Shown piece by piece: positions 1 to 8,537 of a stretch of 64,000 bases of DNA; positions within the stretch are counted from its first letter, which is position 1, and every line of letters starts with the position of its first letter. The notes under the pieces are model-generated. The model was given only the letters and a program-made list of their open reading frames with translations. It was not told where the DNA came from and ran no database searches. The translations under genes were made by a program, and so were the position numbers. Source of the DNA: DATLFA01 sp035525225 (GTDB lineage: Bacteria; Actinomycetota; Acidimicrobiia; Acidimicrobiales; WLNW01). The stretch is from assembly GCA_035525225.1 (NCBI GenBank), contig DATLFA010000034.1, positions 124,001 through 188,000 of the forward strand, read 5' to 3'.

Positions 1-471
1 GCCCGACTCGGTGCCCGGCTCCCACCATGGCTCGCTGCGCGCCAGCGCATCACACATGCGATCCCAATCGAACAGCGCGTCGATCGTCAGTGGCTCTCGT
101 ATTGCGCTGAGCCCCGCCCGGTGACTGAGCAGCCACCGCACCGGGATCTGGTCCTTGCCTGCCTGCGCGAACTCGGGCCAATAGCGGCTGACCGGCGCAT
201 CGACATCGAGCTCGCCCCGATCGATCAGTACATGCGCGCACAGCGCCGTCATGCCCTTGGTCGTCGAGAAGACGTTGACGATCGTGTCGCGCTGCCACGC
301 GCCGCGGCGCGCACCCTCGACATCACCCGCCCACAGGTCGACCACCATCTCACCACGGTGCGTGACGGCCACCGCGGCACCGATGTCGCCGTTGTCGCTG
401 AAGTTCTTGATGAATGCCACGCGCACGTTCTCGAAGCGGGGATCGCACGTGCCATCGACGTCGACGGTCAT
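1..471 (-). CDS. Beta-lactamase-family serine hydrolase/esterase (N-terminal 157 residues; cut by window start)
   Basis: The reading frame is open from an ATG at 471 to the window edge, so only the N-terminal 157 residues are visible. The Ser-x-x-Lys catalytic motif of the class C beta-lactamase/EstB/DD-peptidase fold is seen as STTK at residues 69-72. It is followed by an LLSHRAGL segment (about 114-121) that corresponds to the family's LLTHTSGL. The Tyr-x-Asn motif must lie outside the window. There is no signal peptide, so an intracellular esterase-type hydrolase is more likely than a secreted antibiotic-resistance enzyme; this is inference. It is divergent from the lactonase gene with only 25 bp between start codons, and appears leaderless (TACGGT 6 nt before the ATG). 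Confidence 0.85.
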   Translation of the reverse strand, partial: MTVDVDGTCDPRFENVRVAFIKNFSDNGDIGAAVAVTHRGEMVVDLWAGDVEGARRGAWQRDTIVNVFSTTKGMTALCAHVLIDRGELDVDAPVSRYWPEFAQAGKDQIPVRWLLSHRAGLSAIREPLTIDALFDWDRMCDALARSEPWWEPGTESG

Positions 472-496
472 CTCCGCACCGTATAGGTTTCGCGCC
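472..496. promoter_or_regulatory. 25-bp bidirectional promoter with interlocked -10 elements
   Basis: The whole space between two divergent start codons is 25 bp. On the plus strand TAGGTT (484-489) lies 7 nt before the GTG at 497. On the minus strand TACGGT (483 down to 478) lies 6 nt before the ATG at 471. Both fit TANNNT and predict leaderless mRNAs. The two hexamers abut head to head around a central TATA (482-485), so RNA polymerase cannot open both at once. The same arrangement, with identical spacers, recurs at 10436-10460. Confidence 0.6.
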
Positions 497-1357
497 GTGC
501 AGATCGAGACGCTGATAGACGGACTGGTGTTCCCCGAAGGGCCGCGTTGGCGCGACGGCACGCTGTGGTTCTCCGACATATGGGACGACCGTGTCGCCCG
601 CGTGTCGACGGACGGCGAGTGCGTCACCGTCGCGCGGCTCGAACAACCGTCGGGTCTCGGCTGGCTCCCCGACGGGCGGCTGCTCGTGGTGGCGATGGCG
701 GCGCGCAAGTTGATGCGGCTCGAGCCCAGCGGCGACCTCGCCGTGCACGCGGACCTCGCACCGTTCGCCGATTGGCCGTGTAACGACATGGTCGTCGCCG
801 ACGATGGCACCGCCTACGTCGGTCACTTCGGCTGGGATCGCCAACACGGCACGACCGAACCGCGCGCGGCCAGCGTGTTGCGGGTGCAACCCGACGGCGT
901 GGTCGATGTCGCGGCCGACGAGATGTTGTTCCCGAACGGCATGGCGATCACGGCGGACGGGTCGACGCTGATCGTGGCCGAGTCGTCGGGTTCGCGGGTC
1001 ACGGCGTTCGATCGTCGGGCCGACGGCTCGCTGAGCAACCGGCGTAGCTTCGCCGACTTGTCCACGCGCAAGGACCTCGGCGGGCACGAACCCGTGCGGC
1101 CCGATGGCATCTGTCTCGACGGCGACGGAGCGCTGTGGCTGCCCGATCCGGCGGGGCGGCGCGTGATGCGGGTGCTCGACGGGGGCACCGTCACCGAGAC
1201 CACCAACATTGCGGACGCGGCGCCGCTGGCCTGCGCGGTTGGCGGTCACGACGGCCGCACTCTGTTCGTCACGTTCGCGTCGATCTTCGAACAGAGCAAG
1301 GCGTTGTCGGCCCGCAGCGGACGTATCGGCACGGCGGTCCTTCCGCCGCTGAATTGA
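497..1357 (+). CDS. SMP-30/gluconolactonase/LRE-family lactonase
   Basis: The 286-residue product is a six-bladed beta-propeller of the SMP-30/gluconolactonase family, which hydrolyses sugar or other lactones using one divalent metal. Visible family features are the N-terminal FPEGPRW segment with the first metal-ligand Glu, the CNDMVV segment near residue 97, the LFPNGMAI block with the central Asn, and PDGICLDGDGALW carrying the catalytic Asp region. The GTG at 497 is chosen because homologous sequence starts there and TAGGTT lies 7 nt upstream; longer frames would run into the divergent gene. It is followed 8 bp later by an esterase gene, probably in one operon. The substrate is unknown. 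Confidence 0.85.
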   Translation: MQIETLIDGLVFPEGPRWRDGTLWFSDIWDDRVARVSTDGECVTVARLEQPSGLGWLPDGRLLVVAMAARKLMRLEPSGDLAVHADLAPFADWPCNDMVVADDGTAYVGHFGWDRQHGTTEPRAASVLRVQPDGVVDVAADEMLFPNGMAITADGSTLIVAESSGSRVTAFDRRADGSLSNRRSFADLSTRKDLGGHEPVRPDGICLDGDGALWLPDPAGRRVMRVLDGGTVTETTNIADAAPLACAVGGHDGRTLFVTFASIFEQSKALSARSGRIGTAVLPPLN

Positions 1358-1365
1358 GGAGAGCG

Positions 1366-2301
1366 ATGCCCATCGAACCTGCGGCCCGCGCGTTGATCGA
1401 GGCCATGGACGCCTGTTTTCCAAAGCTGCACGAGATGCCCTCGGGCACCGAGGCACGGCGGCGCATCGTCGAGGCGATGCACGACGTCGAGCCCGATCGT
1501 GAACCGGTGCACCATGTCGAAGACCGCAACATCGCCGTCGACGGCGGTGAGATCGCGGTGCGCATCTACCGCCCCAGCGACGAATCCGATCTGCCGGTCG
1601 TCGTCTTCTTCCACGGCGGCGGTTGGGTGCTGTGCGACCTCGAGTCGCACGACGCGATGGCGCGGCGCATGGCGAACACGAGCGGATGCATCGTCGTCGC
1701 CACCGACTACCGGCTCGCGCCCGAGCACCGGTATCCGACTGCCGCCGACGACTGCTATGCCGCGTTGCAATGGGCGCACGAGAATGCGACGACCTTCGGC
1801 GGAGATGCGACGCGCCTCGCCATCTTCGGCGACAGCGCCGGCGGCAACCTCGCCGCCGTCGTCGCGCAGATGGCCCGCGACAAGGGCACCCCGAATTTGC
1901 GATTGCAAGTACTGGCCTATCCGGTGATCGACGCACGATGCGACTCGACCTCCCACCGGACGATCGGGCGCGACTACATGTTGTGGACCGAGGAAGTGCA
2001 GTGGTGCTGGCAGCAGTACCTCTCGACGCCGGACGAGGGCGAGCAGCCGTACGCATCGCCGATACGGGCCAACACGCTGGCCGGGCTGGCGCCGGCGCTC
2101 GTGATCACGCCCGAGTTCGACCCGCTGCGCGAGGAGGGCGAGCACTATGCACGCGAACTCGAAGCAGCGGGCGTGCCGACCAAGCACACCCGCTATGACG
2201 GGATGTTCCACAGCTTCCTCACGTTCACCAACGTGTTGCCCGCCGCCGACCGCGCGCATGAGGAGATCGCCGCCGCGCTTCAGGCGGCCTTCGCTGGATA
2301 G
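1366..2301 (+). CDS. Alpha/beta hydrolase, HSL (bacterial hormone-sensitive lipase) family
   Basis: This 311-residue carboxylesterase has all marks of family IV/HSL enzymes: oxyanion-hole motif HGGGW (83-87), nucleophile elbow GDSAG with Ser157, catalytic Asp252 in FDPLREEG, and catalytic His282 in DGMFHSF. The YRLAPEH segment (115-121) is also typical. It hydrolyses short acyl esters in the cytosol. The ATG at 1366 has a good Shine-Dalgarno (GAGGAGAG) and follows the lactonase stop by 8 bp, so the two are co-transcribed. The 3' end runs directly into a 31-bp tandem duplication. Confidence 0.9.
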   Translation: MPIEPAARALIEAMDACFPKLHEMPSGTEARRRIVEAMHDVEPDREPVHHVEDRNIAVDGGEIAVRIYRPSDESDLPVVVFFHGGGWVLCDLESHDAMARRMANTSGCIVVATDYRLAPEHRYPTAADDCYAALQWAHENATTFGGDATRLAIFGDSAGGNLAAVVAQMARDKGTPNLRLQVLAYPVIDARCDSTSHRTIGRDYMLWTEEVQWCWQQYLSTPDEGEQPYASPIRANTLAGLAPALVITPEFDPLREEGEHYARELEAAGVPTKHTRYDGMFHSFLTFTNVLPAADRAHEEIAAALQAAFAG

Positions 2302-2360
2302 CAGTGCCCGAGCGGCCTTTGGAGCGGACTAGCAGTGCCCGAGCGGCCTTTGGAGCGGGC
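2299..2360. repeat. Two tandem copies of a 31-bp unit
   Basis: A 31-bp unit starting TAGCAGTGCCCGAGCGGCC occurs twice back to back (2299-2329 and 2330-2360). The copies differ only near the last two bases. The first copy begins with the TAG stop codon of the esterase gene, so this looks like a recent duplication of the gene's 3' edge. The core GCCCGAGCGGCC recurs once at about 4805, at the 3' end of the acyl-CoA dehydrogenase gene. No function is evident. Confidence 0.8.
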
Positions 2361-2371
2361 AGGCTAGGCGC

Positions 2372-2377
2372 TACTGT
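2372..2377 (+). promoter_or_regulatory. -10 element TACTGT of a leaderless promoter
   Basis: TACTGT lies 6 nt before the ATG at 2384. There is no Shine-Dalgarno, so transcription probably starts at or next to the start codon. It would drive the dehydratase-dehydrogenase-cupin-oxidase operon. Confidence 0.5.
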
Positions 2378-2383
2378 GCCGCC

Positions 2384-3625
2384 ATGAGCGACGACGCCAT
2401 GATCCAGGGTCGTATCACCGACGAATCGGTCGAGATGATGCGCCGGCGCATCGGATATCCGAATCCGACCGTGCGATCGGGCACCGTCACATTGCCGTGG
2501 AACACGACGTGTACGGCTGACGGAATCCGCCATTTCGTCGAAGGCTATGGCGATGGCAACCCGCTGTACACCGACCCCCGCTATGGCCCCACGACACGGT
2601 GGGGAACGCAGATCGCGCCGCCCGGTTTCGAAGCGACGATGGGTTACGACCGGTCGCCGGTGGTTCCCGACGATCTCGCGAAGGCGACGCGCGGCGCGTT
2701 GCGGGGCGTGCAACTCTTCCACTCCGGCAACGACTCGCGGTTCTACCGGCCGGTCGTGCCAGGCGATGTCCTCGATCGCACGCAAGTGGTCGCGGAGGTC
2801 GAAGACAAGCCCTCGGAGTTCGCCGGGCGCAGCGTGATCGTCACCAACAAGCTCACGTGGGCCAATCAACGCGGTGAGGTCGTCAGCGACCAACGAAAGT
2901 GGTTCGTCCACGCCGAGCGGCGCAGTGTGAAGGATCGCGCCGCCGACGCGCCACGCCCCCCAAAGGACCAGCCGGCGTCGTATACCGACGAGCAGTTGGC
3001 CGAGATCGAGGCGGCGTACGACGCGGAGTATCTGCGCGGATCCGACACGCTGTGGTACGAGGATGTGGAGGTCGGCGCGGCGTTGCCCACGATGGTCAAG
3101 GGGCCACTGACTGTCACTGACCTGATCAACATGCACATGGGCGGTGGTTGGTTCGGCTACGGCAATCCCGCGCTGCGACTGGGTTTCGAGAACCGCAAGA
3201 AGATGCGCGGCTTCTACACGAAGAACGAATTCAATGCGTGGGACGTCGTGCAGCGCGTGCACTGGGAGCCCGAGTTGGCCCGCAAGGTCGGGGTACCTGC
3301 GGCATACGACATCGGCCCCATGCGGTGGGCGTGGTTGCAGCACTACTGCACCAATTGGTGCGGCGACGACGCGTGGCTGTTCCGCGTGCGCGGTGAGTTT
3401 CGCAAGTTCAACTACATGGGCGATGCGACGTGGATCACCGCGGTCGTCACCGACAAGCGCATCGACGCCGACCTCGGTGCCGTCGTCGAGATCGAGGTCA
3501 CCGGAACCAATCAGCGCGGGCAGCAGAACATCAACGGATGGGCGACGTTCATCGTCGCGTCGCGCGAAGGTGGCCCGATGCAGCTGCCTGATGCACCACC
3601 TCTGCCGCCCGAACTCGAGCGCTGA
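2384..3625 (+). CDS. MaoC-like acyl dehydratase, double hot-dog
   Basis: The 413-residue protein resembles long actinobacterial acyl dehydratases with an N-terminal FAS1-like dehydratase domain (roughly residues 30-180; note ADGIRHFVEGYGDGNPL, which matches the D-x-x-x-x-F-x-x-x-x-G-D-x-N-P hydratase pattern) and a C-terminal MaoC-like domain (roughly 215-395). Enzymes of this type hydrate enoyl-CoA thioesters. It starts an operon with an acyl-CoA dehydrogenase 3 bp downstream, which fits a beta-oxidation step pair: dehydrogenation followed by hydration. The substrate is not evident. Length and domain order are normal for the actinobacterial group. Confidence 0.75.
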   Translation: MSDDAMIQGRITDESVEMMRRRIGYPNPTVRSGTVTLPWNTTCTADGIRHFVEGYGDGNPLYTDPRYGPTTRWGTQIAPPGFEATMGYDRSPVVPDDLAKATRGALRGVQLFHSGNDSRFYRPVVPGDVLDRTQVVAEVEDKPSEFAGRSVIVTNKLTWANQRGEVVSDQRKWFVHAERRSVKDRAADAPRPPKDQPASYTDEQLAEIEAAYDAEYLRGSDTLWYEDVEVGAALPTMVKGPLTVTDLINMHMGGGWFGYGNPALRLGFENRKKMRGFYTKNEFNAWDVVQRVHWEPELARKVGVPAAYDIGPMRWAWLQHYCTNWCGDDAWLFRVRGEFRKFNYMGDATWITAVVTDKRIDADLGAVVEIEVTGTNQRGQQNINGWATFIVASREGGPMQLPDAPPLPPELER

Positions 3626-3628
3626 CCG

Positions 3629-4846
3629 GTGGACCTTCGGGCGCCGGCGGAGGAGCGCGCGTTCCGCGCGCAGGTACGCGCCTGGCTCGACGAACATTGC
3701 GTGGGGGAGTTCGCTCGCTGGAAGGGACGCGGCGGGATTGGACGCGATGAGATTCCTCTGGAGGTGCAAGTCGCGTGGGAGCGTGAGCTCGCCGGCGGCG
3801 GCTGGGTCGGTCTCGGCTATCCCGCCGAGCTCGGTGGTCGCCCTGCGAGCTTGATCGAACAGGTCGCGTTTCACGAGGAGTACGTGCGCTCTGGTGCGCC
3901 GGCGCGCCTTGGCAACATCGGTCTCACATTGCTCGGGCCCACACTGTTGGCGTTCGGCTCGGACGAGCAACAGCGTCGCTTCGTCCCACCGATCTTGCAC
4001 TGCGACGAGCTCTGGTGCCAGGGCTATTCCGAACCCGACGCGGGATCAGATCTGGCCTCGTTGCGCACACGCGCGTGGCGAGACGGCGACGAGTGGGTCA
4101 TCGAAGGCCAGAAGGTTTGGACCACGCTGGCCCATCTCGCGCAGTGGTGCTTCGTGCTGTGTCGTACTGATCCCGCGTCGCATCGTCACGACGGCTTGTC
4201 GTATCTCTTGGTGCCGATGGATCAACCGGGCATCGAGGTTCGCCCCATCCGCCAGCCCACCGGCAGCAGCGAGTTCAGCGAGCTGTTCTTCCACGGTGCG
4301 CGCACGAGGGCGGACCTCGTCGTCGGTGCGGTCGGGTCGGGATGGCGTGTCGCCATGGGTACGTTGGGTTTCGAGCGTGGAGTCGGTTCGTTGGGGCTGC
4401 AACTCTCGTTCGCCCACGAACTCGAGACGTTGATTGCGCTGGCTCGCAAGAACGGCGTGATCGAAGACCCGGTGATTCGCGACGAGATTGCACGATCGTG
4501 GATGGGGCTGCAGATCATGCGGGCGTCGGCCTTGCGTTCGCTCGGATCACAGTCCGGTGCCGCGCCGTCGATCTCGAAGCTCTACTGGTCGACGTGGTAC
4601 CAACGCTTCGGCGAATTGGCGATGCGAGTACGGGGTGCTTCGGCCATGGTCGCCGAAGAGAGCGACGGTGGCGCGGCATTCGACGGATTGCAGCAGATGT
4701 TCCTGTTCGGTCGGGCGGTGACGATCTTCGCCGGATCGAGTGAGATCCAACGCAACATCTTGGGCGAGTCTGTTCTGGGACTACCACGCGAGCCTAAAGC
4801 AAAGGGCCCGAGCGGCCCTGTCCAGAGCGGGAAGCGGGGGAAGTAG
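3629..4846 (+). CDS. Acyl-CoA dehydrogenase family protein
   Basis: The 405-residue flavoprotein has the acyl-CoA dehydrogenase fold. The FAD/substrate-binding YSEPDAGSDLASL block lies at 133-145, a KVWTT segment follows, and the C-terminal signature FAGSSEIQRN-ILGE is followed by LGLPREPK. It would oxidise an acyl-CoA to the enoyl-CoA with transfer of electrons to ETF. The GTG start lies 3 bp after the dehydratase stop, and the gene overlaps the next one by 1 bp (TAGTG). The C-terminus ends in a Gly/Lys-rich tail encoded by DNA that carries the GCCCGAGCGGCC core also seen at 2299-2360, suggesting that the tail was recently altered. Confidence 0.9.
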   Translation: MDLRAPAEERAFRAQVRAWLDEHCVGEFARWKGRGGIGRDEIPLEVQVAWERELAGGGWVGLGYPAELGGRPASLIEQVAFHEEYVRSGAPARLGNIGLTLLGPTLLAFGSDEQQRRFVPPILHCDELWCQGYSEPDAGSDLASLRTRAWRDGDEWVIEGQKVWTTLAHLAQWCFVLCRTDPASHRHDGLSYLLVPMDQPGIEVRPIRQPTGSSEFSELFFHGARTRADLVVGAVGSGWRVAMGTLGFERGVGSLGLQLSFAHELETLIALARKNGVIEDPVIRDEIARSWMGLQIMRASALRSLGSQSGAAPSISKLYWSTWYQRFGELAMRVRGASAMVAEESDGGAAFDGLQQMFLFGRAVTIFAGSSEIQRNILGESVLGLPREPKAKGPSGPVQSGKRGK

Positions 4847-5295
4847 TGACGACACGCCGAATAGTGACGATCGACGACGGCGAAGGGCGAGGTGTCGTGG
4901 AGTCCGACGGCGCGCCGCCGATGTTCGGCGGTGCCGATTCGGCCGAAGGCGTCGAGATCGAGGTGATGTGGGTCGTCACCGACGCGCCACCGGATCTGAG
5001 CCGTGACATCGACACCGACCATCCTGCGTGGAGCCTCGGCCCGGTTCCCGTCGGCGGGGCGCGGTGGTCGATGTTGACGTTCTATCCGGGAGCGCGGGCG
5101 CGGGGTATGCACCGCACGCAGACGATCGACTTCGTACAGGTCATCAGCGGCGAGATCTATCTCGTGCTCGGCGACGCGGAAGAGCGACGTCTCGGGCCCG
5201 GCGACACCGTCGTACAACGGGGTGCGCCACACGCATGGGAGAATCGCAGCGACCATCCGTGTGTGATGTCTGCGGTCATGATGACGGCACGATGA
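4846..5295 (+). CDS. Cupin-domain protein
   Basis: This is a 149-residue single-domain cupin. The C-terminal half has the two cupin motifs: a first one around GMHRTQTIDFVQVISGEI, with His and a Glu/Gln-rich ligand set, and a second one around LGPGDTVVQRGAPHAWEN with the second His. Small cupins of this form may bind a metal and act as isomerases, oxygenases or small-molecule sensors. Its start overlaps the dehydrogenase stop by one base, so the two are translationally coupled. It sits between an acyl-CoA dehydrogenase and an alpha-hydroxy-acid oxidase. The function is not assignable. Confidence 0.75.
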   Translation: MTTRRIVTIDDGEGRGVVESDGAPPMFGGADSAEGVEIEVMWVVTDAPPDLSRDIDTDHPAWSLGPVPVGGARWSMLTFYPGARARGMHRTQTIDFVQVISGEIYLVLGDAEERRLGPGDTVVQRGAPHAWENRSDHPCVMSAVMMTAR

Positions 5296-5304
5296 GAGGT
5301 TGCA

Positions 5305-6366
5305 GTGCTATTCGAAATCTCTGAGCTCGAATCGTTGGCGGCGGCGCGCCTCGATCGGATGGCCTACGACTACACGGCCGGTGGCGGCGACGAAGAGATC
5401 ACCGTTGCTTCCAATCTCGCTGCATGGAAGTCGATGCGGCTGAGGCCCCACGTGCTGCGCGATGTGTCGCGAGTAGCGACCGCGACCACACTGCTCGGTA
5501 CGCCCGTCGGCACGCCGATCGTGGTGTCGCCGACCGCGATGCACCGCTTGTTCTGCCCCGAGGGCGAGCTCGAGACAGCCCGCGCCGCGAAGGCCGCCGG
5601 CGCGCTGTACATCGTGTCGATCTCTGCCACGACGTCGATCGAAGACATCGCGGTTGCCGCACCGTCGTCACCGCGTTGGATGCAGATGTACATCCAACAA
5701 GACCGCGGGTTGACGCGCGATCTGTGCGCTCGGGTGAAGGCCGCGGGGTTCGAGGCGGTTGTACTCACCGTCGATAGCCCGGTTCTCGTTCACAACGCGC
5801 GTAATCGCCGCAACAACTTCAATGTGCCAACAGACTTCGTGTTGCCGAATCTCGTCCCGCGCGTCGCCCCTGGTTCGCTCGACATCTACTCGCTCGTCAC
5901 CGGATTCGACGCGGCCGTCACCTTCGACGACATCGCGCAGGTGTCGGAGTGGGCGGGTGGCCTTCCGGTAGTGGTCAAGGGTGTGCTGCGCGGCGACGAT
6001 GCGGCGCGTTGCGTGGACGCGGGCGCGGCAGCGATCTCCGTGTCGAACCACGGCGGGCGTCAACTCGACAACGTGATCCCCACCGCGCACGCATTGCCCG
6101 AGATCGTCGACGCGGTGGCCGACCGGGCCGAGGTCTATGTCGACGGCGGTATACGGCGGGGCAACCACGCACTGATGGCCCTTGCACTGGGCGCACGCGC
6201 GGTGTTCCTCGGTCGATCGGTGGTGTGGTCGTTGGCGGTCGCCGGGGAGGCCGGAGCGCGGTTCCTCCTCGAAGAGCTGACCGACGAGCTACGCATCGCG
6301 ATGGCGATGTGCGGTCTCACCACGCCCGGCGAAGCGACTCGCGATCTCGTCGCGGAGCTCAGCTGA
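5305..6366 (+). CDS. FMN-dependent alpha-hydroxy-acid oxidase/dehydrogenase
   Basis: The 353-residue TIM barrel belongs to the glycolate oxidase/L-lactate dehydrogenase family, which oxidises an (S)-2-hydroxy acid to the 2-oxo acid. Active-site residues are visible: YDYTAGG (21-27), Tyr129 in QMYIQ, Lys225 in VVKGV, catalytic His249 and Arg252 in SNHGGRQLD, and the FMN phosphate-binding DGGIRRG (280-286). The GTG start has a GAGAGG Shine-Dalgarno. It is the last gene of the 2384-6366 operon, and its 3' end overlaps that of the convergent alcohol dehydrogenase gene by 8 bp. The oxidant (oxygen, quinone or cytochrome) cannot be told from sequence. Confidence 0.9.
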   Translation: MLFEISELESLAAARLDRMAYDYTAGGGDEEITVASNLAAWKSMRLRPHVLRDVSRVATATTLLGTPVGTPIVVSPTAMHRLFCPEGELETARAAKAAGALYIVSISATTSIEDIAVAAPSSPRWMQMYIQQDRGLTRDLCARVKAAGFEAVVLTVDSPVLVHNARNRRNNFNVPTDFVLPNLVPRVAPGSLDIYSLVTGFDAAVTFDDIAQVSEWAGGLPVVVKGVLRGDDAARCVDAGAAAISVSNHGGRQLDNVIPTAHALPEIVDAVADRAEVYVDGGIRRGNHALMALALGARAVFLGRSVVWSLAVAGEAGARFLLEELTDELRIAMAMCGLTTPGEATRDLVAELS

Positions 6367-7420
6367 TCGCGAGCACGGTACGCGGGGCGCTCGGCCCGCC
6401 GGCCATCTCTGCGAGCGCGGTTTCGGCGCCATCGAGTGGCGCGGTGCGACCGATCAATTCGTCGAGCAGCAGCTGACCGTCGAGATAGAGCTCGACGAGG
6501 CGGGGAATGTCGCGCGTCGGGTCTGCGGTGCCCGCGCGCGAGCCAAGTATCGACTTGTCGAGATACAGCTGGCGCACCTCGAAGTCGGCGCGCACACCGA
6601 GGCCGGGGAATTCGACGATCACGCATTGCCCGGAAACCGCAGTGGCGGCGACCGCCTGCGTGACCACCGCAGCATCCGGGATGCACACGAACGCGTGATC
6701 CACGCCGCCCGCCTCGAGGTCGAGCACGCCGGGCGCGTCGAGCGTTGCGCTGAAGTCGTGCGCGCCGCAGCGGCGGGCAAGTGTCTCGACCTCGCTGTTG
6801 GTGTCGAGTGCGATGATCCGTTGCGCGCCGGCTATGCGTGCGGCTTGGATCACATTGAGCCCGAGCGGCGGGGCGCCGAATACTGCCACGGTGTCGCCGG
6901 CACGTACATGTGCGCGGTTGGTCACCGCGCCGGAACCGTGCAAAACGGCACACGACAGCAGCGACGCCGCGGTCGGTGGGATGCGCGGGTCGACGCGGAC
7001 GACTTGTTCGCACCGAACGATCGTGCGCTCGACGAACACCGATGTGCTCGCGAACTGATGCAGCTTGTGGCCCGACGCGGAGAACGGTGATTCGCTGCTG
7101 CCGCCGCCATGGAGGCACGACGTCGGCCGGCCGGCAACGCAGTGGCGGCACCAGCCGCACGAGCGCAGAGTGTGGAGGACGACGAAGTCGCCCGGTTCGA
7201 CCGTGTCGACCGAGCGGCCGATCGACTCGACGATGCCTGCGCCTTCGTGCCCCATGACCAAGGGCAACGGCAGCCGCGTGACGCGTGTGAAGACCTTGAC
7301 GTCGCTCTGACAGACACCTGCCGCGAGCAGGCGGACCACGACTTCGTCATCGCCAGGGGAGCGCAGCTCGATGTCATCGCGCACATGGACGCCGTCCTCG
7401 TCGAATACCACACCCCGCAT
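6359..7420 (-). CDS. Zinc-dependent alcohol dehydrogenase (MDR superfamily)
   Basis: The 353-residue medium-chain dehydrogenase keeps both zinc sites. Catalytic ligands are Cys37 (GVCQSD) and His58-Glu59 (GHEGAG). Structural zinc cysteines are C88, C91, C94 and C102. The Rossmann segment DTVAVFGAPPLG is followed by an acidic ALDTN, which favours NAD(H). It belongs with class III-like or mycothiol/NDMA-type actinobacterial alcohol dehydrogenases. The start chosen (ATG 7420) has a GAGGAG site; a -10 TAGCTT (7458 down to 7453) gives a leader of about 25 nt. It is divergent from the cyclase gene. Confidence 0.88.
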   Translation of the reverse strand: MRGVVFDEDGVHVRDDIELRSPGDDEVVVRLLAAGVCQSDVKVFTRVTRLPLPLVMGHEGAGIVESIGRSVDTVEPGDFVVLHTLRSCGWCRHCVAGRPTSCLHGGGSSESPFSASGHKLHQFASTSVFVERTIVRCEQVVRVDPRIPPTAASLLSCAVLHGSGAVTNRAHVRAGDTVAVFGAPPLGLNVIQAARIAGAQRIIALDTNSEVETLARRCGAHDFSATLDAPGVLDLEAGGVDHAFVCIPDAAVVTQAVAATAVSGQCVIVEFPGLGVRADFEVRQLYLDKSILGSRAGTADPTRDIPRLVELYLDGQLLLDELIGRTAPLDGAETALAEMAGGPSAPRTVLAIS

Positions 7421-7485
7421 CGGCCACGCTCCTCGATCGGCGGCAGTGTGCAAAGCTACGCACTCGCAACGGGGGAGGCCGAACA

Positions 7486-8436
7486 GTGGTGAGCAAAACC
7501 GACGCGATGACGACGTCCGAGCTCGACGAGATCTATGCGAAGGTCAAGAACTGGGGACGGTGGGGTGCCGACGATCAGCGGGGCGCACTCAACCATCTGA
7601 CCGACGCGCATCGCGCGCATGCCGCGTCGCTGGTACGTGACGGTGTGACGGTGAGCCTCGCCCATGATCTGCCCGTGCGTCCGTCGGCCGAGACGCCGTT
7701 CCCTGCGCATCATCACATGCTCGCCTCGGGCGACTCGCGCGACTCGACCGGAGTGCCTGGTTACGAGGCGTGCGGCGACTACATCGGTACGCAGGTCCAC
7801 GGGCTCGGCATCACCCACATCGACGCGCTGTGTCACATGTTCGTTCGCAGCGAGATGTACAACGGCCGCCCGACCAGCGACGTTCGTGGTGATGGCGCCC
7901 GCACCAACACGATCATGTCCGCGGCGGCCGGCATCATCGGTCGGGGAGTGTTGCTCGACGTGCCCGCGGCGGCCGGCGTCGACTCGTTCCCCCATGACCG
8001 CTCGGTCAGCGTCGCCGATCTCGAAGCCGCCGAAGAGCGGCAAAAGCTGCGCGTCGGCGTGGGTGACATCCTCATCATCTCGACCGGCCGCGATCATCGC
8101 CGCACCGAGAAGGGTGGCGTACTCAGCCCGTTCGCCGACGGGTTGTCGGGGTTGCATCCCACGTGCCTGCCGTGGCTCCACGAGCGCGGTATCGCCGTGC
8201 TCGGCAGCGACGGCATCTCTGATCACATGCCCTACATCGGCACGCCCGAATGGCCGTTCCCGATCCACCAGATCGGCATCGTGGGCATCGGCTTGCACCT
8301 CATCGACAACCTGCATCTGGCGCCGGTCGCCGAGGCGTGCGCGGAGCGTGGCCGGTGGGAGTTCCTCCTGACGGTCAACCCGATCCGCATCCCGGGTGGC
8401 ACCGGCTGCCCGGTCAATCCCGTGGCGGTGTTCTGA
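7486..8436 (+). CDS. Cyclase-family metal hydrolase (kynurenine-formamidase-like)
   Basis: The 316-residue protein matches the cyclase family (Pfam cyclase), whose members hydrolyse N-formylkynurenine, isatin or related amides and lactones using a bimetal centre. The metal motif is seen as H105-G-L-G-I-T-H111-I-D113-A-L-C-H117. The N-terminal NWGRWGADDQRGALNHL is typical of the larger actinobacterial members. GTG 7486 (or 7489) follows a GGGGGAGG Shine-Dalgarno. The gene stands alone between a divergent alcohol dehydrogenase and a convergent dioxygenase, and ends at a large hairpin. The substrate is unknown. Confidence 0.85.
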   Translation: MVSKTDAMTTSELDEIYAKVKNWGRWGADDQRGALNHLTDAHRAHAASLVRDGVTVSLAHDLPVRPSAETPFPAHHHMLASGDSRDSTGVPGYEACGDYIGTQVHGLGITHIDALCHMFVRSEMYNGRPTSDVRGDGARTNTIMSAAAGIIGRGVLLDVPAAAGVDSFPHDRSVSVADLEAAEERQKLRVGVGDILIISTGRDHRRTEKGGVLSPFADGLSGLHPTCLPWLHERGIAVLGSDGISDHMPYIGTPEWPFPIHQIGIVGIGLHLIDNLHLAPVAEACAERGRWEFLLTVNPIRIPGGTGCPVNPVAVF

Positions 8437-8467
8437 CATGTGAGAACGCGACCCCACCCGTCTTGTT

Positions 8468-8523
8468 CTCGTTCTGTTGGCGTTTTACAGGGGTCGACAC
8501 CTGTAAAATGCCAACAGAACGGG
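8468..8523. terminator. Long hairpin between convergent genes (probable bidirectional terminator)
   Basis: An almost perfect inverted repeat has arms at 8472-8491 and 8500-8519, with one G-U wobble and an 8-nt loop GGTCGACA. Outward extension by 8471/8520, 8470/8521 and wobble pairs makes a stem of about 24 bp. It lies between the 3' ends of the cyclase (8436) and the dioxygenase (8538), where terminators are needed for both strands. There is no U-tract, so it is not a textbook intrinsic terminator. A similar element occurs at 22222-22274. Confidence 0.6.
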
Positions 8524-8537
8524 GTCGGGAACGTCGT

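Noticed and set aside
2299..2360. GCCCGAGCGGCC looks like the D-arm region of Leu/Ser tRNA genes
   Set aside because: No acceptor, anticodon or T-arm can be built around it; only a tandem duplication is present.
2225..4000. A 591-codon minus-strand open frame opposite the dehydratase gene
   Set aside because: It has no recognisable domain and complements a gene with strong MaoC features; a shadow frame.
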